A stretch of 64,000 bases of DNA from assembly GCF_000338275.1 (NCBI RefSeq), contig NZ_ANMR01000034.1:1-64000 (forward strand), in the 5' to 3' direction. The notes below the pieces were generated by a model. It searched no databases, had not been told where the DNA came from, and saw only the letters and a program-made list of their open reading frames with translations. This document shows, in pieces, positions 37,658 to 46,242 of this stretch. A program made the position numbers and the translations under genes. The stretch's first letter is position 1, and every line of letters begins with the position of its first letter. This DNA comes from Staphylococcus xylosus NJ. Lineage in GTDB: Bacteria; Bacillota; Bacilli; Staphylococcales; Staphylococcaceae.

Positions 37658-39058
37658 TCAACTTGTTTTCAATCTAGTTTTAATCTTCCTAGTTGGAATA
37701 ACCAGCGCACTCGCTAACACACCACAAACAACTAAACATGTCCCTACGATAAAACCTATGCTTGCTGCTGCTTCAATGCTACGGCCACTTTGTATTACAG
37801 CTGTATAAATAGAGGTCATAATTGCGATGCCAAATGCGCCACCTAGTGTAGATCCCATTTTAAAAATACCTGATGCTACTCCTACTTTTTCAGCTGGTGT
37901 AGTTGATACCGCCGTACTTAGAGCTGGCGTTGCAAACAAGCCGGTTCCTCCTCCAAAACATACCGCTCCTATTAGTGCTACAATTATATATATAGATTTA
38001 TCAAAGAAAGTAAAACTAAAAAGTAATATGCCTAAAGCTGTAAAAATCGGACCGATAACCATTGCACGTTTTGCTCCAAAACGTTTAATACTTTTTTCAC
38101 CTAATCGAACAACAAGTAATAATGTAATTAAATAAGGTAAAGTGAGCATACCAGCCTGGAATGCACTCAGTTTCAATCCACCTTGTGCATACATGTTAAA
38201 CAAAGCGATAACACCTACACCTGTATTCAATAAAAAGTTTGCTAACACTGAGCCAATATATGATCTATTTTTAAATAATTCTAAATCAATAAAAGGTGTT
38301 TGTTTGGACTTTTCAAATTTATAAAATATAAAAATACACACGAAAAATAGTAAACTTAAGACTAATGTAGGGGTACTTAACCACCCAATTTTATAACCTT
38401 GTGTAATCACAAAACTAATACTTGCAATCATAATCACAAATATAATAAGACCTATATAATCAAACTGATTAGACGTTGATTTAACTAATTTACTTTCAGG
38501 TAAATTATTCAACAAGAATAACGCCAAAAGAGATAAAATAATAGATAATACAAAAATCGATTGCCACGATATAAATGTTGCCATTGCACCTGCGAAAAAA
38601 GAAGATAAACCAGTACCACCAAATGCGCCAATTGACCAATAACTTAACGCTTTTTGTCTTTCCTCACCTTCAAAAAAGTCATTTACTATTGAAATTGTGG
38701 CCGGCATTATAATAGCTGCTGATAGTCCTTGTACTACTCTCCCCGTGAGTAATAAACCAACATTTCCAGAAACGATTAACATAAGCGAACCTATAATACT
38801 AAGTATCAATGCAATTCTAGTCATCTTCACCTTACCAAGTTTATCTGAAAAATTACCCGCTACAACCATAAAAACGCCAGTAACAAATGAAGTTAAGCTA
38901 ATTGAAATATTAACTATATCTGGACTAGTACTAAATGATGATTGTATCTTTGGCCCTATATTTAAAAAAGACTGCGCAAAAAGCCAATAAGTTAATATAG
39001 ATAATACAATGCCAGTCAATAACTTACTTCCCGAAAAATTTTTAGTGTTTTCTGTCAT
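37658..39058 (-). CDS. DHA2-family (14-TM) MFS drug exporter, copy 1
   Basis: This is a 466-aa major facilitator of the drug:H+ antiporter-2 group with about 14 helices. Motif A-like GNFSDKLGKVKMTRIALIL and motif C-type RVVQGLSAAIIMPATISIV are visible. ATG 39058 follows GGGGATG; the longer frame from 39091 overlaps it. It is paralogous to 41928-43322, with similar segments WLFAQS, GRVIQGLSAAAIMPS-like and YWSIGxxGGxGLxSxFxG. Likely substrates are cationic dyes, biocides or quinolones, as with staphylococcal SdrM/QacA relatives; the specific substrate is unknown. No regulator gene is adjacent. Confidence 0.88.
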   Translation of the reverse strand: MTENTKNFSGSKLLTGIVLSILTYWLFAQSFLNIGPKIQSSFSTSPDIVNISISLTSFVTGVFMVVAGNFSDKLGKVKMTRIALILSIIGSLMLIVSGNVGLLLTGRVVQGLSAAIIMPATISIVNDFFEGEERQKALSYWSIGAFGGTGLSSFFAGAMATFISWQSIFVLSIILSLLALFLLNNLPESKLVKSTSNQFDYIGLIIFVIMIASISFVITQGYKIGWLSTPTLVLSLLFFVCIFIFYKFEKSKQTPFIDLELFKNRSYIGSVLANFLLNTGVGVIALFNMYAQGGLKLSAFQAGMLTLPYLITLLLVVRLGEKSIKRFGAKRAMVIGPIFTALGILLFSFTFFDKSIYIIVALIGAVCFGGGTGLFATPALSTAVSTTPAEKVGVASGIFKMGSTLGGAFGIAIMTSIYTAVIQSGRSIEAAASIGFIVGTCLVVCGVLASALVIPTRKIKTRLKTS

Positions 39059-39284
39059 AAAAGCATCCCCTATATTTAAATATAAATTCAATCAATATTT
39101 ATAAAAATTCAAAACATCAATCAACGCTACATCTAAAGCGTTATATTCCACTATTAGATGCATGATTCTCCATTTTATAAATACTTACACTATAAATGTT
39201 ATCACTTTTCTAACATAAAAGTGCTGAATTTAGATTAATTTAAAGAATTTTCTGATAATATAGGCGGAAAACTTTTTCATTTAG

Positions 39285-39977
39285 TCAAAATAGTTTCTTA
39301 ATTGCATGTTTGAAATATTTTTTAAAGTAATATTTACGATGTATTCCTTTTCTATTAGTTACAAAGTAAAACATTGATTGTTCAGATATTAAGAGTTCGT
39401 TTAAAATATCGACGCCTTGTTCTGTTTGTGAAACCATACTTTGAGTTAAAAGTTTATTTTGCTTTCCTTCTAACTCTCCTACATACCAGTACACATGGCG
39501 TGGCTGTTTAAGTATTTCATGCTCTCTCATATATTTTAAAAACCCAGGATACCACATTGATGGAGATATTAATATATAGCTACCAAAAACATTCTTCTCC
39601 GTTAAAAGTCCATACAATGATACTAGTCCACCCAACGACGCACCTGCGATAGCTATATCTTTATGTTCCTTAGAAATACTGAAACATTTTTTCAAATACG
39701 GTAATAATTCATTAGCTATCCACTCTAAATAATCGTCTGCCTTACCACCATATTCAATTCCATTTACGTTTGTGTGCCAAGGTGTGTAGTCTTGCTTTCT
39801 GTCTTTAGGAACAACCCCTGCAAACACTACGTCTACCTTTACATCTTTAAATAAATAATCGCCATCTTGTACTATAACTAGTGGATAAGACTTCCGTTCA
39901 GTCTTAAAATAGTTTTTTGGTAGTTTTATTCTTATCTCATGATCTTGAAAATAAATACTTAATATGCTTAAATTCAT
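39285..39977 (-). CDS. Esterase-D-type hydrolase, siderophore-esterase-like
   Basis: This 230-aa alpha/beta hydrolase has GGKADDYLEWIANELLPYL, the nucleophile elbow IAGASLGGLVSLYGLL (Ser in GASLGG), YILISPSMWYPG and a C-terminal His in GIHRKYYFKKYF. The arrangement resembles trilactone/enterochelin-type esterases and esterase D. The substrate is unknown; the neighbours give no siderophore genes. GAGGTGATATGA precedes ATG 39977. No signal peptide is seen. Confidence 0.75.
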   Translation of the reverse strand: MNLSILSIYFQDHEIRIKLPKNYFKTERKSYPLVIVQDGDYLFKDVKVDVVFAGVVPKDRKQDYTPWHTNVNGIEYGGKADDYLEWIANELLPYLKKCFSISKEHKDIAIAGASLGGLVSLYGLLTEKNVFGSYILISPSMWYPGFLKYMREHEILKQPRHVYWYVGELEGKQNKLLTQSMVSQTEQGVDILNELLISEQSMFYFVTNRKGIHRKYYFKKYFKHAIKKLF

Positions 39978-40027
39978 TTCATATCACCTCACTTCAAGCA
40001 TTAAAACCGAGAACAATCTATCTTAAT

Positions 40028-40495
40028 TTATAAAAAGTTATACAATTCAATTTCATTATCTTTTGCGTATTCTAAAGCAAGTAGTTCTAATATATTAATC
40101 ATTGCTGGATTCTCTTTCACTTTAATATATTGGAATTTTAAATTATAAGTTTCTGCCTTAATATTTTGTTGTTCCATTTCATCTAAGTTTTGTTGCGCAC
40201 TAAACACTCTTCTAAATTTTGCTGTACCTGCGTCAGATTTGGAATTAAATTGACCTAATTTATCATTCAGATCTTTTTGTGTTAATTTGTACCCCGTCAT
40301 AAATCCACCAGCTTGTCCCACAAATATAGGTTTTTTGTTATTAAATATGACAAAGACACCCTTTTCATTTTCAACTTCATTTCTACTTTCTTTATCAAAT
40401 GTTGAGGCTTTTGATTTATCATACTTAAAAAGTTTTTTTAATGGTTTTTTATAACTATCTAGTAGTTCATTTATTTTTTTATCGCCATTCATCAT
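40028..40495 (-). CDS. GIY-YIG-like domain protein, orphan
   Basis: I recognise only a GIY-YIG-nuclease-like pattern: GVFVIFNNKKPIFVGQAGG at about 47-65 (corresponding to the GIY and YIG strands), then an Arg in TAKFRRVFSAQ and the glutamate in LELLALEYAKDNEIELYNFL near the C-terminus. The first 45 residues are lysine-rich and may be a DNA-binding or linker part. The protein is about 155 aa. The start is probably ATG 40495, 6 nt after AAGG; ATGs at 40501 and 40492 are alternatives. Both YIG positions are changed (FVIF..., FVG), so nuclease activity is not assured. Two perfect inverted repeats lie just upstream. Confidence 0.7.
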   Translation of the reverse strand: MMNGDKKINELLDSYKKPLKKLFKYDKSKASTFDKESRNEVENEKGVFVIFNNKKPIFVGQAGGFMTGYKLTQKDLNDKLGQFNSKSDAGTAKFRRVFSAQQNLDEMEQQNIKAETYNLKFQYIKVKENPAMINILELLALEYAKDNEIELYNFL

Positions 40496-40542
40496 AATCA
40501 TCCTTCATCTTTTTATTGTCATTCTATATATACACTCAATAT

Positions 40543-40586
40543 TTAACTCATAAACTTTTATGACAATATTAAAGTTTATGAGTTAA
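40543..40586. repeat. 16-bp perfect inverted repeat upstream of GIY-YIG gene
   Basis: TTAACTCATAAACTTT (40543-40558) and its inverted copy (40571-40586) enclose 12 nt, 48 bp before the start of the GIY-YIG-like gene. It could be an operator or a second terminator of the upstream amidohydrolase gene. Confidence 0.7.
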
Positions 40587-40617
40587 ATAATAGTTTAATA
40601 ATCATTTTTACAACATA

Positions 40618-40669
40618 ATTTAAGACACCTTGATGCTATAAAGTGAATAGTCATCAAGGTGTCTTAAAT
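40618..40669 (-). terminator. 18-bp stem after the amidohydrolase gene
   Basis: ATTTAAGACACCTTGATG pairs perfectly with CATCAAGGTGTCTTAAAT around a 16-nt loop, immediately after the amidohydrolase stop. It is a strong stem with only a short T-rich tail. Confidence 0.7.
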
Positions 40670-40675
40670 ATTGGT

Positions 40676-41851
40676 TTATTTTAAATAGTTTAATACAGTA
40701 ATACCTACCGCTTCCGCAGAAACTCGCATTGCTTTTTCACTAATTGTAAATTTAGGATGATGATGAGGATGAATATCCCCATTTTCTGGAGCTGCACCTG
40801 CATATATAAATGTACTTGGTACCACTTTAGCATAATATGCAAAATCTTCAGATGGTGGTTGTGGTTCACATCTTTCTACTTTTTTAATTGCATCTGTTTC
40901 TGCATTTTCAATAGAATCCACTACAAAACGTGTGAATGCCTGATCATTGTATAACGCAGGGTAATCGTCATGATATTCTAACTCACAAGCCACACCAAAC
41001 ATTGATTCTAAACCTTCTGACAAGCGTGTAACTTCATTTTTAATGGTACGTTTTGTATCGTCTGTTAATGCTCGAACATCTCCCTCAATAACGATGCTAT
41101 CTTTGATGACATTAAATTGACCTTTACCATCAAATGAACCAATCGTTACGACGCCCGTTTCAAACGGATTCAATCTTCTTGATACAATCGTTTGGGCAGC
41201 ATTAACAAAATACGCACCAGCAACTATAGCATCGTTTGCTGTATGTGGTGATGAGCCATGACCACCTTGTCCTTTTACTGTAAGTTTAAAAAAGTCTCTC
41301 CCAGTTTGCACGTTACCTTCACGATAAAAAACCGTTCCAGTAGGCATATGGCTCATAACATGAACACCTAACACATGGTCCACGCCATCTAACACGCCAT
41401 CTTTAATCATTGCTTGTGCGCCTCCTGGTGGCACTTCTTCTGCAGGTTGGTGAATAACTACTACTTTGCCTTTAAATTGTTCTTTTAATTCTATTAATGT
41501 TTCAGCAAGTATTAACATGTATGCTGTATGAGCATCGTGACCACATGCATGCATCACACCTTTATTTTTTGAAGCAAATGATAAACCTGTATCTTCTTCA
41601 ATTGGTAACGCATCAAAATCTGCACGAATAGCAATTGTTTTGCCAGGTTTCCCACTATCAATTGTCACTTTTAATCCGTTAGGCCCTATGTTAGTTTCTA
41701 CATCACAATCTTTATTTCTATAAAACTCTTCAATATATTTTGGAGTTTGCTCTTCATGAAACGATAGTTCAGGATATTGATGTAAAAATCGACGAATTTC
41801 AATCATTCGTTCTTCTTTATCTTTCAATAACTCTATTAATTCTTTCACCAT
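40676..41851 (-). CDS. M20D amidohydrolase (N-acyl-amino acid hydrolase)
   Basis: This 391-aa metalloamidohydrolase is of the aminoacylase/IAA-amino acid hydrolase group. Motifs are IRADFDALPIEEDTGL, VMHACGHDAHTAYMLIL (metal-binding Cys and His), VIHQPAEEVPPGGAQAMI (catalytic Glu), GVHVMSHMPTG and GQGGHGSSPHTANDAI of the dimerisation domain. It probably releases amino acids from N-acyl conjugates. AGGGGGAACTATT precedes ATG 41851. It sits between the two MFS exporters on the same strand. Confidence 0.9.
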   Translation of the reverse strand: MVKELIELLKDKEERMIEIRRFLHQYPELSFHEEQTPKYIEEFYRNKDCDVETNIGPNGLKVTIDSGKPGKTIAIRADFDALPIEEDTGLSFASKNKGVMHACGHDAHTAYMLILAETLIELKEQFKGKVVVIHQPAEEVPPGGAQAMIKDGVLDGVDHVLGVHVMSHMPTGTVFYREGNVQTGRDFFKLTVKGQGGHGSSPHTANDAIVAGAYFVNAAQTIVSRRLNPFETGVVTIGSFDGKGQFNVIKDSIVIEGDVRALTDDTKRTIKNEVTRLSEGLESMFGVACELEYHDDYPALYNDQAFTRFVVDSIENAETDAIKKVERCEPQPPSEDFAYYAKVVPSTFIYAGAAPENGDIHPHHHPKFTISEKAMRVSAEAVGITVLNYLK

Positions 41852-41927
41852 AATAGTTCCCCCTATAACGTGATAATTACATTATACACCTTTTGTTTTC
41901 AAAATATTTGTCAGCCCTATTGGGATT

Positions 41928-43322
41928 TTATTTTCTAATTTGTTTTGTTGTAGGCACCATAATTATAATAATGAATAAGGATAACAATGCCATAACAATG
42001 TTTAACCATAAGCCCGCTAATGCACCAATTTGTACATTAGTTAAATTTGCTACAATCCCATATAATGCCCCAGATAAAGCAATACCGAACGCACCGCCTA
42101 ATGATGAAGCCATTTTGTAAATACCTGAGGCTACACCAACTTTATCTTCTGGTGAATTAGAAATAGCCATATCTGTCGAAGGTGTAGCATAAAATCCTAA
42201 GCCTAAGCCATAAAGTAAATAACCTAAAATACAGACAACTACATAAATCATACTAGGTAAAAAAGTAAGCGAAATTAAAATGATACCAACCATATTAAAA
42301 GAAGTTCCTAAAACCATTGGTTTCTTCGCGCCAACTTTTTGTAGTACTTTTTCTCCAACACGAATCATTAATAATACGGTTACTAAATATGTTATTGATA
42401 GTAATCCTGTTTGAAATGCATTAAATCCTAATCCTTGCTGTACAAATGTATTAGCAACTAGTAAAGCACCTGCCACACCATTCAATAAGAAATTAGATAA
42501 TGTTGCGCCTGTATACGCCTTATTGTTAAATAGTTTAAAATCAATTAATGGATTATCTATTTTAACTTCAACTTTTAAGAAAATAATTGTCGAAATTATA
42601 AAAATGATTACAAGTCCTAAAATAATTGGTGAGAGTAATCCCAACGCACCACTTTGTGTAATAACAATATTGATACTTAACATTATAATTACAAATAAAA
42701 TCAAACCAACATAATCAAAGCGTTTATTATTAGTTATTGGTGATTTCGTTTCAGGGGTTCCTTTGATTAAATACATTGATAATAAGGCAATAAGTATAGA
42801 TAAAATAAAAATCCAACGCCAGCCAATAAATGTTGAGACCATCCCGCCGAACAGTGATGCTAAACCTGAACCTCCCCACGATCCTATTGACCAATAGCTC
42901 AATGCACGTTGTCTATCTTTACCATCAAAATATGCTTTCATAATTGCTAATGTTGAGGGCATAATAGCTGCTGCTGACAATCCCTGAATAACCCTGCCAA
43001 TAATTAATAATATTGGTAAGTTACTAATGATAATTAATAATGATCCTATAATGCTTAACCATAAACCGATATAAGTTATCTTTACACGGCCCACCTTATC
43101 AGCTAGACTTCCAGCGCCAACAACAAACATACCAGAGAACAGTGCCGTAATACTCACTGCGATACTGATTGTTCCGATATTACTGTGAAACGATTGTTGC
43201 AACGTAGGTACAACATTTAATAAAGATTGTGCAAATAACCAAAAAGTCACAACGCCTAGCACAATGCCTAAAATTAATTTATTGTCACCTTTATATGTTT
43301 GCGCATTTCCCTTTTGAGTCAT
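41928..43322 (-). CDS. DHA2-family (14-TM) MFS drug exporter, copy 2
   Basis: This 464-aa major facilitator has about 14 helices. It shows GSLADKVGRVKITYIGLWLS, GRVIQGLSAAAIMPSTLAIM and YWSIGSWGGSGLASLFGG, paralogous to the exporter at 37658-39058. AATAGGAGGAAC precedes ATG 43322. The substrate is unknown. An AraC-type regulator gene lies upstream on the same strand, separated by a terminator and two hairpins, so regulation by it is possible but not shown. Confidence 0.88.
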   Translation of the reverse strand: MTQKGNAQTYKGDNKLILGIVLGVVTFWLFAQSLLNVVPTLQQSFHSNIGTISIAVSITALFSGMFVVGAGSLADKVGRVKITYIGLWLSIIGSLLIIISNLPILLIIGRVIQGLSAAAIMPSTLAIMKAYFDGKDRQRALSYWSIGSWGGSGLASLFGGMVSTFIGWRWIFILSILIALLSMYLIKGTPETKSPITNNKRFDYVGLILFVIIMLSINIVITQSGALGLLSPIILGLVIIFIISTIIFLKVEVKIDNPLIDFKLFNNKAYTGATLSNFLLNGVAGALLVANTFVQQGLGFNAFQTGLLSITYLVTVLLMIRVGEKVLQKVGAKKPMVLGTSFNMVGIILISLTFLPSMIYVVVCILGYLLYGLGLGFYATPSTDMAISNSPEDKVGVASGIYKMASSLGGAFGIALSGALYGIVANLTNVQIGALAGLWLNIVMALLSLFIIIIMVPTTKQIRK

Positions 43323-43519
43323 TTTATGTTCCTCCTATTTTTAAATTTACAAATGACAAACAGGGAAGATAAGCTCAATTGTGAGATGTTTACAAAACAT
43401 CTTCCATCAATGATACTTGCTATCCTCTCTCAAAAAAGATTGTAGCGCGCTTATTTCCTTCTTAATATAGATTATTTGCTATTTTTATATTCTTTTTATA
43501 ATAACTTTGTGTACCTTTT
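43323..43519. other. Promoter side of MFS copy 2, no gene
   Basis: AT-rich sequence without a reading frame. I see no recognised operator besides the repeats listed to the right. Confidence 0.35.
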
Positions 43520-43560
43520 TAGTAATGACAAAAAAAGAACTCCATTTTTTGTCATTACTA
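43520..43560. repeat. 16-bp inverted repeat upstream of MFS copy 2
   Basis: TAGTAATGACAAAAAA and TTTTTTGTCATTACTA are exact complements around a 9-nt spacer. It may be an operator or terminator; the A/T halves would also make a terminator-like RNA stem. Confidence 0.7.
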
Positions 43561-43602
43561 CCAAACTTTACAATAACTACAGTATTCGTAACCATTATTC
43601 AC

Positions 43603-43650
43603 TCAAAAAACTAACCTAGGGCATTTGAAGTTCAATACCCCTAGGTTAGC
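43603..43650 (-). terminator. Intrinsic terminator of the AraC-type gene
   Basis: CTAACCTAGGG pairs with CCCTAGGTTAG around a 16-nt loop, and TTTTTTGAG follows leftward. Confidence 0.85.
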
Positions 43651-43652
43651 TC

Positions 43653-45944
43653 CTAAGTTTCTTCATTATAATATTTTCTAAATTCAATAATATGTAGTGC
43701 ATTAGTCAGTAATTTTAAATGATATGTAATTGTATTTGTGACTTTGATTTCACTAATATTTAATTTTGGATAATTAACTCGATTTACGTAATCAATCGTT
43801 TCTTTATCCATACCATAACGTGTATTATATTGTTGCCATACTTTATATAACGCACCATGATTCTTATCTAAAGTGTAATGTTTAATTTTATACATACCAG
43901 GTAAAGCATTTGTAATATTAAATTGATATTCATTATAGTTTACATCATTCGATGAATCATTCATCGTGAAATATGGATTATAATGTTCTGCATTCCATAA
44001 AACCAACTGAAAATGATTAAACGCACCTATAACCATACAATTTTCATTTTTATATAAAATTTGCTCAGAGAGTCTTGAAAACATTGTACTTGTAAAAAAG
44101 GCGGGTCTCTTACCTCCAAATTGATGATATAACTCGATACCATTCAACTGAGCAATAGTTTCTTTCTGACAGTATTGTTGATGTATCTCAAAATTTAACC
44201 AATACCCGATCGAACGAATGTCTTCATTCATTTCCACTAGTTGTTCAAAAATAATACCTGCTCGAAAATACGCGCCATTTGTATAATTTGTATTCCCTGT
44301 TAATGTATTCCACTTTAACAAAGTAAATGGTATACAATAATCTTTCAAACCTAACCAATGCTTAATTTGCTTCAATTTTAATTTAATATGTTTTTTAGTT
44401 TGGTTATATTGATTATCGTCGATTGATTTAAAATTAATCATATCATTTTGATTTGCACTAAAACTAATACTATCAATATTATTTCGATGACTATTTAAAA
44501 TATACTTAACTGCAGTTGCTTGTTTTTCTGAATCAATGCTCGTATTCATTACTATTTTTATATGAGGAAAATAATTTTTAAATAATTTCAAAAGAGACTT
44601 AAATAACTGTTCATCATTAGTACTAATATAAACTATTAAATCAAGTGATTTTCTCTCCATTAATGTGTTATACATGTGTTCTAATAAATAAGTCATTTCT
44701 TGATAATATACTTTAAAGTTTACTCTTGTCTTAGGCGGATCTATTTCTATTCCTAAACCTATTTGATGTTCAATTAGAAAATCCAAGCATTCATCTAATT
44801 TCATATATGGGTGAATATTGGGAATTTCTTCATCACTTTCAATCCATTCATGTTCTACAAATTCCTCTTTGATTGGGTCTTTGATTAGCACATGATTTAC
44901 GCCAATATTATTTTTAACTTCAAGCAATTGTCTTCTAAATCTTTTGATGAGTAATACTTCTAAGTTCCCTATTTGTATGACATGATCATACGGTAACAGC
45001 CTTTGTTTTGTTTCTTTGAGTCTAATGTCTATTCTTTTTTGAGCCTCAGGTGACTGTAGTAACATCTCATCTGTTTGGTAAATATATAATGATAAATAAT
45101 ATAAGTATCTTTGATAAATAACTTCTTTTTGCTCTTTGTTGATGGTTTCCACTAATTCTATATTTTTATATTTTTCTCTAAATTGAGAAGGCGTTAATTT
45201 CATATGTGCTTTAAAATGTTTTAATAAAGTGTTCAAATTACTGAACCCATGTTTCACAGCAATTTGTGTAATTGAGTTATCCGTCATAACTAAATCTTTC
45301 TTACAATGTTTCAGCCTTATATATATGATATATTGACTAAATCCCATACCAACTTGTCGTGTGAATACTTTAGATAAATAAGTAGTACTGAGATGTACCA
45401 TATTGGCTACTTCATTGAGCGAAATACTATTACTATAATTATTTTCTATATAATTGCATACAAATGCCACACGATTATCCTCTACACTTTTCCTATAAAA
45501 ATCATTACGTTTTGTAGGTAAAAACCGTGCAATAATAAACATTAATTCTATCAATTGTTGTTCTATATATAAGCGGTAAAACTCACCTTTTCTGATATAA
45601 ACAATCCCGATTTTAGCTACAATATTTACAATTTGTTTATATATTGCATTTTGTATATGTACTTTATCCAATATATAAATTTTATCCGTAAAGTCAGTTA
45701 AGTACTGTTTTAAATAATTTTCTGTTAAATGAAGCACGATACATAACGTCTCTTCGTCTTTCTTATATCTATAAGGTTCGTGATGGTTAATAATGAAAAC
45801 ATCACCTTTATTGAATTCATGAGATTCGTTAAAATTCCAAATTGACATATCGTTATTTAATATCAAACCAATTCTTAATCCTTGGTTAATTTGGGTACTA
45901 TTATTAGTTACTTTCATCAAATCAATACTATAAAAAGTTTCCAT
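43653..45944 (-). CDS. Large AraC-family regulator (Rsp/Rbf type)
   Basis: This 763-aa regulator has a cupin-like N-terminus (about 1-80), an AraC helix-turn-helix near 157-260 (SISLNEVANMVHLSTTYLSK, SITQIAVKHGFSNLNTLLKH) and a long C-terminal region (about 300-763) resembling beta-xylosidase-type (GH39) barrels. That layout, with the DNA-binding domain in the front third, is that of staphylococcal Rsp and Rbf, which control surface, biofilm and virulence genes. I cannot say which one this is. AAAGAGGTGAATT precedes ATG 45944. Confidence 0.85.
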   Translation of the reverse strand: METFYSIDLMKVTNNSTQINQGLRIGLILNNDMSIWNFNESHEFNKGDVFIINHHEPYRYKKDEETLCIVLHLTENYLKQYLTDFTDKIYILDKVHIQNAIYKQIVNIVAKIGIVYIRKGEFYRLYIEQQLIELMFIIARFLPTKRNDFYRKSVEDNRVAFVCNYIENNYSNSISLNEVANMVHLSTTYLSKVFTRQVGMGFSQYIIYIRLKHCKKDLVMTDNSITQIAVKHGFSNLNTLLKHFKAHMKLTPSQFREKYKNIELVETINKEQKEVIYQRYLYYLSLYIYQTDEMLLQSPEAQKRIDIRLKETKQRLLPYDHVIQIGNLEVLLIKRFRRQLLEVKNNIGVNHVLIKDPIKEEFVEHEWIESDEEIPNIHPYMKLDECLDFLIEHQIGLGIEIDPPKTRVNFKVYYQEMTYLLEHMYNTLMERKSLDLIVYISTNDEQLFKSLLKLFKNYFPHIKIVMNTSIDSEKQATAVKYILNSHRNNIDSISFSANQNDMINFKSIDDNQYNQTKKHIKLKLKQIKHWLGLKDYCIPFTLLKWNTLTGNTNYTNGAYFRAGIIFEQLVEMNEDIRSIGYWLNFEIHQQYCQKETIAQLNGIELYHQFGGKRPAFFTSTMFSRLSEQILYKNENCMVIGAFNHFQLVLWNAEHYNPYFTMNDSSNDVNYNEYQFNITNALPGMYKIKHYTLDKNHGALYKVWQQYNTRYGMDKETIDYVNRVNYPKLNISEIKVTNTITYHLKLLTNALHIIEFRKYYNEET

Positions 45945-46066
45945 AATTCACCTCTTTATAGTTTACTATTTTAAAGAAATATTCCCAATAATCTATAAAA
46001 TCTAGAATTTGTTCTTTTTTTGACAAAAAGATAGTAGAACAAAAGCCTAATTAGTTCAAAACAATT

Positions 46067-46141
46067 TCATTGTTCCATCCTATCGAATGTAACTAGGCGT
46101 GAACTATGTTTGATAGCATCGCCTTTCAACCCCAATAACAC
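46067..46141 (-). pseudogene. Possible relic of a small holin-like type I toxin
   Basis: A 24-aa frame starts at GTG 46141 with an excellent AGAGGGGAGG seven nt upstream. It begins MLLGLKGDAIKHSS. Inserting one T before GAAAGG changes it to MLLGFERR, resembling the MLL-x-FE-R start of staphylococcal SprG/holin-like toxins. The predicted membrane helix is missing, so this would be a frameshifted remnant. The strong ribosome binding site and hairpin GGCGTGAACTATG...CATCGCC are unusual for plain spacer. I rate it as tentative. Confidence 0.35.
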
Positions 46142-46166
46142 GTATAAACCTCCCCTCTTTAAAATT

Positions 46167-46214
46167 ATAAAAAATAGCCATGAATAAATCTATTGTCATA
46201 GATTTTCATGGCTA
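46167..46214 (-). terminator. Intrinsic terminator of farE-like gene
   Basis: TAGCCATGAA / TTCATGGCTA with an inner AAATCTAT / ATAGATTT stem and a T-rich tail on the left, right after the MMPL gene. Confidence 0.8.
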
Positions 46215-46242
46215 ATCTTAGTATGTGCTCTTTAACAAGTAT

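Noticed and set aside
39100..39160. Cre-like TCTAAAGCGTTATAT upstream of MFS copy 1
   Set aside because: The conserved TG and CA ends are absent, so it is not called.
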